A stretch of 64,000 nucleotides of DNA from Paenibacillus sp. SYP-B3998 (GTDB lineage Bacteria > Bacillota > Bacilli > Paenibacillales > NBRC-103111), in contig NZ_JAAIKC010000010.1 in assembly GCF_010820665.1 (NCBI RefSeq), positions 124,001 to 188,000 of the forward strand. The letters run 5' to 3'. Of the stretch, positions 29,101-36,208 are shown one piece after another. Below the pieces are notes generated by a model, which had not been told where the DNA came from, did not search any database, and was given only the letters and a program-made list of their open reading frames with translations. How positions within the stretch are numbered: position 1 is the stretch's first letter; each line of letters opens with the position of its first letter. Both the position numbers and the translations under genes were made by a program.

Positions 29101-30479
29101 GTCTGGGGAGAAATAGGGAATACCCTTGCGTTGTCCGACGTATTCTTCTCACCGGGCATCGAATCGAGGATGATACTAAGAGATTGTTCCGAGCTGAACG
29201 TTTTCGTAAAGCTTCCTGTCGCTGTAGCACCTCCAGCCAAAACGTTGTAGGGAATTGTCTTTATTTCTGTGCCATCGACCATTATTTTCACATTAAAAGC
29301 TGCAGTAATAGGATTCGAGCCGCTGTTCGTGAAGGAAAAGTCAAAGGATTTGGAGACATCTTTTTGTACACAACCCGGAGTAAAATTGATACCTCCAAGA
29401 TTGGCATCGGTTGGCATATCATCATAGGTTACTCGGGCTTTGGTGGAGTAGCGATGAGTTTTGGAAAACACATTTACTTTAAAAGCGAAATAGTAGACTA
29501 GAATTTTCGCTCCATTTGGAGGGGAACCTAGTTCTTTGGAGGAGGTGAAGCCTTTATCTGTGGTTGTGTTGTAGTCATCCTGAAAGTTAAAATCCTGATT
29601 GAAAAGAACTTTGAATTTACTTGCATCGGAACCTATTGGCTTTGGATCTTCTACAATAGTAATCGTGCTTTCATCAGATTTACCTGATCCCAAATTAGAA
29701 GGACCATATATTATCTTATCTCTCATTATATCAGCATGCGACGAAGTAAATGGCAATGCTGCTACTGGATTTACTATAATACCATCGATTGTGGTGTAGT
29801 CTGCATTAATATCCGCAGTTAAACTTAAAGAATTCCCTAATGTAGTATTAAAATCACTGGACCTACAGTCTGGAAAGTGAGGCATAATTGTTCCTGAAAT
29901 ATCGTCTGTATCAGAAGGATTCGTATATTTATGATTACTGTCAGGTTTCCCTTTGGACGGACCACAGTTAACATTATGACTAATTCCATCGTCACCAATT
30001 AGATCTGCATACCAGTTTACCCCTGCTGATCCACCAGGCACATATCTATACCAAGCATAATAACCAAGTGCAGAAGTATTTCCAATTGAACTAATGGCTT
30101 CTGATACACCTCTTAGTTCTTCTAAGCGCCCAGCGTATGACGGCTGATTTATTGCTGCTGAAGGGGTTACATCCATATAGGAGCCATCAAGCATCTGTTG
30201 TTCTATCTTTTTAATTACCTTTCCCAATGGAATTTTGTTACTCGTGATATCAACTACACCATATGCTGTAGACGTTTTAGAGAAAAAATACGGTTCCTGA
30301 ACCTGATCAATCATATCCGTTTCATAATTAATATCCACTTCAACAGTCTTAGAAGAAAAAGCTGCTGCTCTAACAAAGTAACCAAAATCTAGAGATGAAG
30401 TTAACTCCACTGCTATCATCAATATTAAGACTATAGTTAGCATTTTCTTTTTTTTTATTTTTCTGTTTCTATGCATCAT
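23199..30479 (-). CDS. Giant secreted multidomain surface protein (2426 residues)
   Basis: A very large exported protein. Basic start and hydrophobic core (KMLTIVLILMIAVELTSS) form a signal peptide. Rough order: a unique region (40-360); a CARDB-like beta domain (360-460); PKD-like domains (about 575-690 and 780-880, with DPEGDGIVYSWDF); a Tyr/Asn-rich region with propeller-like character (about 1290-1460); a LamG/concanavalin-like domain (about 1520-1640, FSFDLKSE to FFINN-type strands); another PKD-like unit; three tandem Fn3-like modules of about 110 residues (1866-2200), each beginning N(R/H)xP and containing W-Q/S-D-P-D; a PKD domain (2200-2300); and a unique C terminus. No sortase, SLH or lipid anchor is present. 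The SLH protein 27 bp upstream may tether it. Role in adhesion or sugar binding is inferred. Confidence 0.85.
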   Translation of the reverse strand: MMHRNRKIKKKKMLTIVLILMIAVELTSSLDFGYFVRAAAFSSKTVEVDINYETDMIDQVQEPYFFSKTSTAYGVVDITSNKIPLGKVIKKIEQQMLDGSYMDVTPSAAINQPSYAGRLEELRGVSEAISSIGNTSALGYYAWYRYVPGGSAGVNWYADLIGDDGISHNVNCGPSKGKPDSNHKYTNPSDTDDISGTIMPHFPDCRSSDFNTTLGNSLSLTADINADYTTIDGIIVNPVAALPFTSSHADIMRDKIIYGPSNLGSGKSDESTITIVEDPKPIGSDASKFKVLFNQDFNFQDDYNTTTDKGFTSSKELGSPPNGAKILVYYFAFKVNVFSKTHRYSTKARVTYDDMPTDANLGGINFTPGCVQKDVSKSFDFSFTNSGSNPITAAFNVKIMVDGTEIKTIPYNVLAGGATATGSFTKTFSSEQSLSIILDSMPGEKNTSDNARVFPISPQTTCTIDNGPEVITGDFHLEKTKMMFGQSNSVLPDNVSVSGGAGCKMTQFGYVFSQGSLIDDTVGITSVPSTQGFTGPPYPRGMGEGFVDVTMKIVTSCGTTKVVGPKSFEITVASGNHAPIFQPGWFNGNNVNRYPSIDEAVLGDYIDLGIIQDRFAKPETPYDPEGDGIVYSWDFKGSSDPFIRKLDTDFGFWEHDEHFKRIKADVLGIHTAYVTGMDTRGAKTERKPATITIVEPNPVAVCTAPAEVKANHPLAVDAIHSGKSRSPVNGRTIDHSKDIWINKLNAYPNASSGDVTVNVTLSKVTDNTGLESRNPSTCSIIVHPDLPPVAKIIAPSLGIRGDEYDVLNDSSSVDGDPITVVEYKMKYDANNNGFDDDSWVSISGTNPKYIFKPDKVGKYQFYLKVIEQYGASAEAVSTTMNVINQAPKVSFDLIGNSPNPDPKPSTLYTAGDILKFWSLFHTNTTQQLKNRSYMWHNMQGSLLAGLGKGADEQTWGVNTVRSMGTFVSAQAYTTTLNDMGYGKNGLSPYKPMISPTAGYSQPLFFPTENGDPGGAVPGGTLLQSDKIHIYFSDGNYVDKFSRFYALNKSKIGRYTNKIVWTPNPWGGPATGLLTHHWLDGNPYDYVIKTPSYNDPVIKKEVVVPFYPQGTSFPVEGTKTVSEIPPSQSSYYFAENNIYQVFSKETPRFVYYDNDSDHGGIKNAYNSLTMACSYRALDGSLIRCFDVAPKATQFIIKGPNLVVLNDKSLGYSGQTGIDTIVYDVNGNLIDSNEFQTNSAAFPVTYEMKSYYRPTNSYYSYVPARYDTASCSYRNYYNTQTYKGLDNDYYVYQIRECTASNGTPLQSNHITSVNYPQLEVGIYVAKFDKDNKLVWRARTGGNAMSYSSSMNSDYQDNIQTMIVNPFANQIITKTMYNFSNLWSDETHTNVFNTIDMASGAVWGAGNVNPITPNFHINTNENYVYGSCANTIYGNCSDLSTGEGKVITGSYGVVSGETKLVSTKAFSEYLGDGLLVSAYMYNQWITGNSSPPYGGTYLYMDKGDPVISEPKIPRFQLGQYKSNYELKDTEFSFDLKSEQTNVDKELFGFSFRMQDGMNRYALEWDGSNVYVSKYQAGIRTVLMSSDFIILDHKKYSVKIRMINNELFVFINNVNYFKMSDITFSKGYFGPFSNKSFVTYSAIASKSINETDVWSGDYVIIDEHTGENELNYDNIHFDDPENDPIAGTYEWGYMHMPMFLNNQGVSSLSGKSFSSGQMHFDKVGKYEVSLKAKDDPHPAINYKYPDLTFNAYRENSNTYKKTIIAHRRPIAEFSHIVDDDGNVHWSQSSYDPDRYNPATGEFSPGYEVNKGIFQERYYYIDPDGKLVSEQLKTATKAGTYLVGLQVKDEYGAWSYNTEHTLEIAVKPNHKPMVQLISYNGTEDVPAYAGQNSDPLLQWKQIDTDPDTTFTAYEVEVYYKALSGRDVGKTIRYITTGQKAGISKLELGSFQNGSGYANQDKKFYWRVRVKDETAWSEWSEYGWFQTNRPPVAMLTYPTGTLASPTFMDSLTPTISWNQSDPDSDAILYFEVETKDENGNLVTSASTIKYAYSNNASGSFNVTEPLTNGEKYQVRVRVEDSHLTWSEWTNVGWMVANRPPTAIMRVPDGTQANPTHIQTVRPTLQWSQIDQDAGTVFTYFQIQITNEANDTIVLDTGSYSQNTASTLGYWTVDRDLPAGQKLRVRVRVFDGHAWSDYSPQTWLYINRAPSVDFDWSPKPVWEGDRVQINNLSIDLDGDDLAYEWKVQDPNLITSTFTSKNIAYPFNQPGNYQVSLTVTDGYLSATSTKSIPAAPLTIQSDVNYTEKWLALHEKNGDQTVLAPKDFYSGEIFVVSSRSSSAPVDEVTAWMDTTGLDGHSLYVTQKLTVSLENGTFYSGDLFDIRFQSYAEGLPPGLQMIHFRIRYRNGVVKTEDIPVNMIGNVNKSVGVHRVQ

Positions 30480-30506
30480 TTATAACCGCCCTATTTGGTC
30501 ATCTTT

Positions 30507-31751
30507 CTAATCAAATTGTGTTGGTAAAATTACTGTTAGTACATTTCTAATATAGTTCGGTTGTGGTGGCCTACCTGAGGCTGAGATTTCTAAACCTACA
30601 GAACCTCCTGTTTTAAATCCTTTTTTTGGAATAATAAACCCCATATATCCTAAAGGTAAATTACCAACAGTCGCAGGGATATTTAGTGTTCCGTTTAATC
30701 TTTTCTCTTTATTGACTTCAAGAAACCCATTCAAGTCTATTTGTACCCCCCCTTCCGATGCATAAAGATTCTCATCCTTATTATAATCAACATGCTTTTC
30801 AATCAAGATAATATAACTATCAGGAAAATCCTTAACCAATGGAATAACCTTTCTCCCACCTGTTCTCCACGTCAACTTATCTACATCCCCTAACAATCCC
30901 CGATTAGGATCATTCAAATCTGCCATATCAATCGCGATTATACGGTCAACGGTCCCCTTAAATATCCCATCTGAAGTTTCCATTACTAAATTCGCAGGAT
31001 TCCACATTCTAGAAAATTGTCCTTCAAGCTGCTTTCCACCAAATATCTCTGGCATAACGCTAAAAATATTCGTCTTCTTCAGCACCAACTCTGCCGCAGA
31101 TACTGCATATTTATCCACCTCCAGCTTTTCGCCATTATTGACACGCAAGATTCGGTCAATAATCGTCACAGACTGTGCACGAGTTGTTGAACTTTTGGGG
31201 GCTAGGTCACCACCGGCCAGTCCTTGAATTAATCCTTTTTGTGTAGCGTTGTACATCACCGAAGCATCGTCGATATTTACTTTTTTATCTTGTAAAGCAG
31301 TATCCGTCGCTCGTACTGATACTTTAGACATTTCTAGCCTTGAAATGGGTTTGTTAAGATCCGTCGCGGGAAAATCGTTATCTTTTACGATGCCCTTTTC
31401 GATCGCTACCGCCAAGTACGGCTTGTACCATTCTGAACTGGTCGATGTTCCTGTCGGTTTCAAAGCTAAGGCAATAGTAACCATCTTGATAAACTCTGCA
31501 CGAGTGACGTTGCTTTCAGGCTTGAATGTTCCGTCCTCGTACCCATCAACAAATCCTTTAAGAAAAGAGTTTTCAACTGAGCTTTTTGCCCAGTGGTTAT
31601 TTAAGTCTTCAAAGGTTGAGGTTTTCGTTGAACTCACTGGAGATCCGCTACTTTCAGCGCTCAAGACCTTTGGCAGACTTACCAGCGATGCGTGAGTGAC
31701 CCATGCAAAGATCATGACCAATATCATGTTCAAACTCTTTTTCATATCCAT
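30507..31751 (-). CDS. S-layer homology (SLH) domain protein
   Basis: A 414-residue exported protein. A signal peptide (SLNMILVMIFAWVTHAS) is followed by an SLH region of three repeats (about 45-200): FEDLNNHWAKSSVENSFLKG with DGYEDGTFKPESNVTRAEF, then the YKPYLAVAIEKGIV and MYNATQKGLIQGL repeats. SLH domains bind pyruvylated secondary wall polymer. The C-terminal 200 residues are a beta-rich domain of unknown type. It is the first gene of a two-gene unit with the giant protein, so it is a good candidate for its wall anchor. Start choice among GTG 31757, ATG 31751 and ATG 31745 is uncertain. Confidence 0.92.
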   Translation of the reverse strand: MDMKKSLNMILVMIFAWVTHASLVSLPKVLSAESSGSPVSSTKTSTFEDLNNHWAKSSVENSFLKGFVDGYEDGTFKPESNVTRAEFIKMVTIALALKPTGTSTSSEWYKPYLAVAIEKGIVKDNDFPATDLNKPISRLEMSKVSVRATDTALQDKKVNIDDASVMYNATQKGLIQGLAGGDLAPKSSTTRAQSVTIIDRILRVNNGEKLEVDKYAVSAAELVLKKTNIFSVMPEIFGGKQLEGQFSRMWNPANLVMETSDGIFKGTVDRIIAIDMADLNDPNRGLLGDVDKLTWRTGGRKVIPLVKDFPDSYIILIEKHVDYNKDENLYASEGGVQIDLNGFLEVNKEKRLNGTLNIPATVGNLPLGYMGFIIPKKGFKTGGSVGLEISASGRPPQPNYIRNVLTVILPTQFD

Positions 31752-31862
31752 ATCCACTCCTCTTTCTTATTCAAAATGTGACTTCCTCCTAATCGGTAGT
31801 ATGGCATAACATTTCTGTAAATGTCTACCTTTTTATCAACCTATGAACACAAACAAAACAAC

Positions 31863-31913
31863 AACAAAAAACCACCCCGCAGTCGCATCAAGCTTAACGA
31901 CAGCATGGGCGGT
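31863..31913 (-). terminator. Terminator after pseudouridine synthase gene
   Basis: Minus-strand stem AACCGCCC / GGGGTGGTT with a long paired interior and a TTTTTTG tail, located between the pseudouridine synthase stop and the SLH gene. Confidence 0.7.
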
Positions 31914-31995
31914 TCTTCCGCACGCACACATTTTTCTTCTCCAATTAAAATACCACAATCTAGGAGATTGATCAATCCCTAGTTGTAATATTCTC

Positions 31996-32742
31996 TTAAA
32001 CCTCATGCGCATTGCGTAAAGCGATCAGTTCATCTTCTCTTAATTCTCTCGAATCACCGAGTGCAAGGCTTTCATCCAATGTTAACGGCCCCATAGAGAT
32101 GCGCTTCAAATAAACGACTGTCTTACCTACCGCTTGAAACATGCGTTTAACTTGATGAAATTTGCCCTCCATGATGGTAAGTTCAATTTCGGAAGGCTGA
32201 CCAACCGATTCACTTCCTACGCTTAAAATCGTTAAAGTACCAGGTAGAGTCTCATAACCATCATCCAAAATCACGCCTTGCGCAAATGCTGCGCGATCTG
32301 CTTCCCCAACCTCCCACTCCACTTTGGCAAAGTAGGTTTTGGGTACATGCTTACGAGGAGAAAGCAGGTTATGCGCCAGTTTACCATCATTCGTAAGAAG
32401 CAAAAAGCCTTCCGTATCCTTATCCAAACGCCCTACTGGAAACACATCAAAAGGTGAGTACGCTGAATCCAAGAGGTCTACAACTGTGCGGTCACGATTA
32501 TCTTCTGTAGCAGAAACAACACCCTGCGGTTTATTCATCATAAGATAAACGAACTCGCGATAAACAACAGGATCGCCGTTTACTGTAATCAGATCTGTGT
32601 CAGGATTAACCTGCATCCCGCTATCCTTAACTTTCACACCGTTGACAAGAATCGCCCCGCCTTTGGTGAGGCGTTTGAGCTCAGAACGTGTGCCGATGCC
32701 CATGTGGGCGAGTATTTTATCGAGCCTTTGTGTTTGTTTCAT
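31996..32742 (-). CDS. rRNA pseudouridine synthase, RsuA/RluB family
   Basis: A 248-residue enzyme. An S4 RNA-binding domain (1-60, RLDKILAHMGIGTRSELKRL) precedes a RsuA-type catalytic domain whose nucleophilic Asp is in FPVGRLDKDTEGFLLLTND. The C-terminal KFHQVKRMFQAVG motif is typical. It isomerises a uridine in ribosomal RNA; whether the 16S or 23S site is used cannot be told. The start at 32742 sits 7 bp after the stop of the methyltransferase, whose final codons carry its GGAGGTGG ribosome site, so the two genes are coupled. Confidence 0.95.
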   Translation of the reverse strand: MKQTQRLDKILAHMGIGTRSELKRLTKGGAILVNGVKVKDSGMQVNPDTDLITVNGDPVVYREFVYLMMNKPQGVVSATEDNRDRTVVDLLDSAYSPFDVFPVGRLDKDTEGFLLLTNDGKLAHNLLSPRKHVPKTYFAKVEWEVGEADRAAFAQGVILDDGYETLPGTLTILSVGSESVGQPSEIELTIMEGKFHQVKRMFQAVGKTVVYLKRISMGPLTLDESLALGDSRELREDELIALRNAHEV

Positions 32743-32748
32743 GACCGA

Positions 32749-34320
32749 TTAGGTCCACCTCCAGCCTGGCGGATATTCGTTTTTCAACATCCCGTCGTGC
32801 CACTTGCCCCAGCCTACGGGATGGTCTTCAATGCAGACCAGGCAGTAGCCTTTGGCTACCTTGGTCACATCCATATCGCGGATAATTTCATCGTCCGCGA
32901 CCTCGAGCGTCTCGCCCTTCAAGTACCGAAGGGCTCGCCCGTCGCCTAAAGCCAAGCTCAGCACTCGCTTCGCTTCGTGCTTGCGCAATCCCATGGCTAA
33001 CGCATGGGACGGCTCGAATCGGCCTCGGTGCAACGAGCCGATGTACCAACCAGGCCGCACGACTTTCAGTCCGTGCAGCTCGGGCAAACCCGCCGGCGAG
33101 GCATATGCGTACTCGCCATAGCACACAAGCCGCTCCATGGCAAAGGGCTCGCTGCTAAGCAGCTCGCCCGCGAACGCCTGCAGCGGCTCCAAACTCATGG
33201 CTGCGCGCGAAGAATTCGCGCGGCCGCCTCCCCGGCGCTGTGTCTCCCGGACGCTGCGCTTCCCTTCCACCAATGCCGACACAACGTCGGCATTCAGTGC
33301 ACTCCCTGCACTCCCTGCACTCCCTGCACTTCCTGCACTTCCTGCACTCCCTACACTCGCCGCATCCACTGCCTCTACAGCGCGTCTACGCAGTAATGCC
33401 GCGAAATGTCCCTCACCCTTCAAGTGATGCGGCCACAACCGCGCCGTCCCGGCGACAGCTGCCAGAGCGCTTGCCGAATAAGCACCTTCTGAGCACCATG
33501 GCGCCCGCACCCAGTCCGGTCGTCCAGTATCGAATCCGTTAATTGCAACGACTTCAAACGCAGGATGCTGATCCAAAAACTCAGCAATTTGCGCTTCATT
33601 TTCCTCAGGCGAGAACGTACAGGTGGAATACACCATCGTGCCGCCTGGAGCCAGCATTTGGGCCGCTTGTCCTAAAAGCTCACGCTGCATAATGGAGCAT
33701 TCCGTAACCGAATGGCGCTCCCATTGCGACATCATGCTCTCTTCCTTACGAAACATCCCTTCTCCTGAACAAGGAGCATCAATTAATATTTTATCGAAAT
33801 AACCTTGGAAAACGGGCAGCATCCGTTCTGGTTTTTCATTCAGAACAACCGCATTTCGGACACCGAATAACTCCAAGTTTTTAACCAAAGCCTTCACCCG
33901 ATCTGAATGGTTGTCATTAACCACCAGTACGCCTGCGCCACCGAGCTTAGCCGCAATCTGTGTCGATTTACCCCCAGGAGCAGCGCACAAGTCCAGTACC
34001 TTTTCACCTAACTGAACATTCAATAACTCGACGGGAGCCATTGCGCTAGGCTCTTGAATATAGTACAAGCCAGCGTGATAGTAAGGATGTTTACCCGGTC
34101 TTTCGCCCTCTTCATAATAGAATCCCTCTGGCACCCAAGGCACAGGACTTATGGCAAACGGGCTTTTTTCCATAAACTCCGCAAGACTTATCTTAGTGGT
34201 ATTCACCCTTAATCCAAACACTCTCGGATCCTCATAAGAATCCATAAATAAGTTAAACTCGTCCTCACCCAGTAAATCACTCATCTTCTCCGTAAATGCG
34301 GCAGGTAGCTTGTTGTTCAT
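32749..34320 (-). CDS. RsmF/RsmB-type rRNA m5C methyltransferase
   Basis: A 523-residue SAM-dependent RNA cytosine-5 methyltransferase of the NOL1/NOP2/Sun family. SAM-binding motif I is in VLDLCAAPGGKSTQIA. The two catalytic cysteines are in DAPCSGEGMFRKEE and VYSTCTFSPEENE. A C-terminal PUA-like part (about 400-523) should bind rRNA. Between the catalytic core and the C-terminal domain is a low-complexity Gly-Ser-Ala linker encoded by a 9-bp tandem repeat (33300-33362). The gene is more GC-rich than its neighbours. It is co-transcribed with the pseudouridine synthase. Confidence 0.93.
   Translation of the reverse strand: MNNKLPAAFTEKMSDLLGEDEFNLFMDSYEDPRVFGLRVNTTKISLAEFMEKSPFAISPVPWVPEGFYYEEGERPGKHPYYHAGLYYIQEPSAMAPVELLNVQLGEKVLDLCAAPGGKSTQIAAKLGGAGVLVVNDNHSDRVKALVKNLELFGVRNAVVLNEKPERMLPVFQGYFDKILIDAPCSGEGMFRKEESMMSQWERHSVTECSIMQRELLGQAAQMLAPGGTMVYSTCTFSPEENEAQIAEFLDQHPAFEVVAINGFDTGRPDWVRAPWCSEGAYSASALAAVAGTARLWPHHLKGEGHFAALLRRRAVEAVDAASVGSAGSAGSAGSAGSAGSALNADVVSALVEGKRSVRETQRRGGGRANSSRAAMSLEPLQAFAGELLSSEPFAMERLVCYGEYAYASPAGLPELHGLKVVRPGWYIGSLHRGRFEPSHALAMGLRKHEAKRVLSLALGDGRALRYLKGETLEVADDEIIRDMDVTKVAKGYCLVCIEDHPVGWGKWHDGMLKNEYPPGWRWT
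33300..33362. repeat. 9-bp tandem repeat inside the rRNA methyltransferase gene
   Basis: Seven head-to-tail units related to CACTCCCTG (plus strand); the first three are identical and the others differ by one to three bases. On the minus strand they encode Gly-Ser-Ala triplets in an inter-domain linker. Copy number changes would keep frame. Confidence 0.9.
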
Positions 34321-34423
34321 GGTTCATCTTTCCCTTTCCGTTCGCATTGTTCCATATAACCTATCGGTATTATAGCTGACTTGTCACGAAACAGCCAATT
34401 TTTTTCAATTTTTGGACAGGATA

Positions 34424-34432
34424 TGCTATACT
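34424..34432 (+). promoter_or_regulatory. Extended -10 promoter of thioredoxin-like gene
   Basis: TGCTATACT fits the extended -10 pattern TGn-TATACT. No strong -35 is seen. It lies about 47 bases before the start codon. Confidence 0.5.
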
Positions 34433-34479
34433 TTTTATAGAAGATAGTAGGAAGTATATATCATAAAAGAGGTGCATGA

Positions 34480-34989
34480 ATGAAGAAGCTGCTTATTTAT
34501 CTAGGCATTGTAGTTATTTTATTTGGAGGATTATATTTCGTTAATCAGCAATCTTCCAAATCATCAGACAAAGGCTACGCCTACAACCCTTATGGAGTTT
34601 CCGTCTCCAAGTTACATCCCGAAACCGTCAAACAGTTAAACGATCCGAACTATCAAAATGTTATTTTGCCAACAGACCTGGATAAAAGATTGAAAAACAA
34701 AGAGTCTTTTTTCCAATACTACTATTCCTCCACTTGCCCACATTGTAAAGTGACTACGCCTGTTCTCGTTCCGATCGAGAAAGAACTCGGCATCGATGTG
34801 AAACAGTTTAATTTGGAAGAATTCAAAGATGGCTGGCAGAAATATAAAATTGATTCCACACCTACACTCGTCTATTATAAAGACGGTGTAGAAGTAGAAC
34901 GAATTGTTGGCGGTGTTCCTGAATCAGCCACTTCAGGAGGAAATAAACCCGAAACGTTCAAAGCATTTTTTCAAAAATATAAAGGTTAG
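34480..34989 (+). CDS. Membrane-anchored thioredoxin-like protein
   Basis: A 169-residue protein with one N-terminal TM/signal anchor (about 3-21, LLIYLGIVVILFGGLYFV) and an extracytoplasmic thioredoxin domain. The redox motif is CPHC in YYSSTCPHCKVTTPV, with the cis-Pro in IDSTPTLVYYKDG. CPHC is the DsbA-type motif, usually more oxidising than CGPC, so a role in disulfide formation or electron transfer outside the membrane is plausible. RBS AGAGGTG precedes the ATG and a terminator follows, so it is a single-gene unit. Confidence 0.9.
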   Translation: MKKLLIYLGIVVILFGGLYFVNQQSSKSSDKGYAYNPYGVSVSKLHPETVKQLNDPNYQNVILPTDLDKRLKNKESFFQYYYSSTCPHCKVTTPVLVPIEKELGIDVKQFNLEEFKDGWQKYKIDSTPTLVYYKDGVEVERIVGGVPESATSGGNKPETFKAFFQKYKG

Positions 34990-34997
34990 TTCACTAT

Positions 34998-35027
34998 AAA
35001 AAGCAACGGGATGCCCCGTTGCTTTTT
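34998..35027 (+). terminator. Intrinsic terminator
   Basis: Perfect hairpin AAAAAGCAACGGG / CCCGTTGCTTTTT with a tight loop, after the thioredoxin-like gene. Confidence 0.92.
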
Positions 35028-35105
35028 GAATATATTGCTCGTAAGTTACTATAACGTAGTAAACTGCCCCTTTTACATTGTCCGCCCATGATAGAACTTT
35101 ATCAA

Positions 35106-35535
35106 TCATCCAGCTTCGTTCGTCCAGCTATACGGTATTGTGGGATGAGTGCTATCCGGACGCATTATTTCTTCCGGATCATGAACAATCGAAGCACAAT
35201 TGGCAACTAGCGCGGTTTCCGCGCCAATCCCAGTAAAGCCACTCCATATCAGTAGCGGCACCGTGACTAGACAATTGTATTTTTGTCCCATTACTATCTC
35301 CTGAATTTCCTCTCAGTTCCATGCACTTACGCGCATGCCATCCTTTAATAGCCCCAGAATTGATGAATGAAAAATAAATCTCACCGAACGCTTGAAAATG
35401 CGTATTATCTTTCCTAAGCATATACAAGATATCCCCTCGTGCATCGAATATTCGTTTGAGTGGGGTTATAATTACTTCTTCAATTATCGTGTCACCTCTC
35501 CATATACTCCCTTTTATCTCCACAATAGCTACCAC
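35106..35535 (-). pseudogene. Broken dTDP-4-dehydrorhamnose 3,5-epimerase-like gene
   Basis: Two overlapping minus-strand frames together resemble one sugar-nucleotide epimerase/cupin. The upstream frame gives ITPLKRIFDARGDILYMLRK and FGEIYFSFINSGAIKGWHAR, matching the family N terminus. The downstream frame, entered near 35310, gives YNCLVTVPLLIWSGFTGIG, ETALVANCASIVHDPEEIMR and IPYSW, the family C terminus. Intact members are about 180 residues; here roughly 20 residues between the halves are missing and the frame changes, so a deletion with frameshift inactivated it. No other rhamnose or surface-sugar genes are nearby. Confidence 0.85.
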
Positions 35536-35600
35536 TTTTTTTAAGCTAGAACAGTTTTCAAGAAAAAATTCTTGTTCATCGAAAGCAATTAATTTTTAGT

Positions 35601-36182
35601 TTAATATCCATGAGAAATCCCCTTTTTAAGAAAGTATTGATGAAAAAGCCTTGCTTTTTTCCCCCTAGAAGATTTGGCTTCGCCCGACGGAATCAACAAT
35701 TTAAAAATGTGGTGAGCATCCTCGTAAGCATCCTCATTAAATTCAATTTCTAGCTCATAATCAGTAACCCCCAAATAATGGCTCTTATCCAAATCGATAA
35801 ACAAATCATTGTCCACATAGATTCTGGTTCTCTCTGTTACTAAAGATTGTATTAAACTCGCTTTCCCTTGGAGGGATACGCCATCAAATTGATGCTCAAG
35901 CTCAATTTCAATCGGTAATTCCAAGATAGGCTTCGTAATTTCCCGTTTAACTTTATAGGTTGATTTATCCTCAACCGGATATTTCATTTCCAGAGAGAGA
36001 TTACTCTCCTTTTGGCGTACGCGAAGTGTAATATCACTTTCATACAGAAGATAATCGCTCGTATCGTAGTAATAATTAATTTGAAGCTGTTGTTTTTTGG
36101 GGTAAGTGGCAAGAAACTCGCTAGCTATCAATTGTTCATAGAGTTCCTTCGTCAAAATCTGTTTAATTTCACGCTCTATCAT
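35601..36182 (-). CDS. CYTH domain protein (YjbK-like)
   Basis: A 193-residue CYTH (triphosphate tunnel) protein. The ExExK signature is at the very start (IEREIKQIL), followed by alternating charged strands such as INYYYDTSDYLL, DITLRVRQKESNLSLEMKYP and DYELEIEFNED that line the tunnel. Members hydrolyse inorganic triphosphate or act on other triphosphates. In Bacillus subtilis the homologue yjbK is next to the alarmone synthetase yjbM; here a decayed gene and a DUF309 gene separate them. RBS GAGAGAGGG precedes the ATG. Confidence 0.92.
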   Translation of the reverse strand: MIEREIKQILTKELYEQLIASEFLATYPKKQQLQINYYYDTSDYLLYESDITLRVRQKESNLSLEMKYPVEDKSTYKVKREITKPILELPIEIELEHQFDGVSLQGKASLIQSLVTERTRIYVDNDLFIDLDKSHYLGVTDYELEIEFNEDAYEDAHHIFKLLIPSGEAKSSRGKKARLFHQYFLKKGISHGY

Positions 36183-36208
36183 AAATGACCCTCTCTCTTC
36201 TCAGCTAG

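Noticed and set aside
33300-33362. Short tandem repeats as a CRISPR array
   Set aside because: Units are 9 bp with no spacers and lie inside a coding sequence.
33004-33542. Long plus-strand frames opposite the rRNA methyltransferase gene
   Set aside because: They arise from GC-rich antisense of a clear enzyme and contain repeat-derived low complexity.
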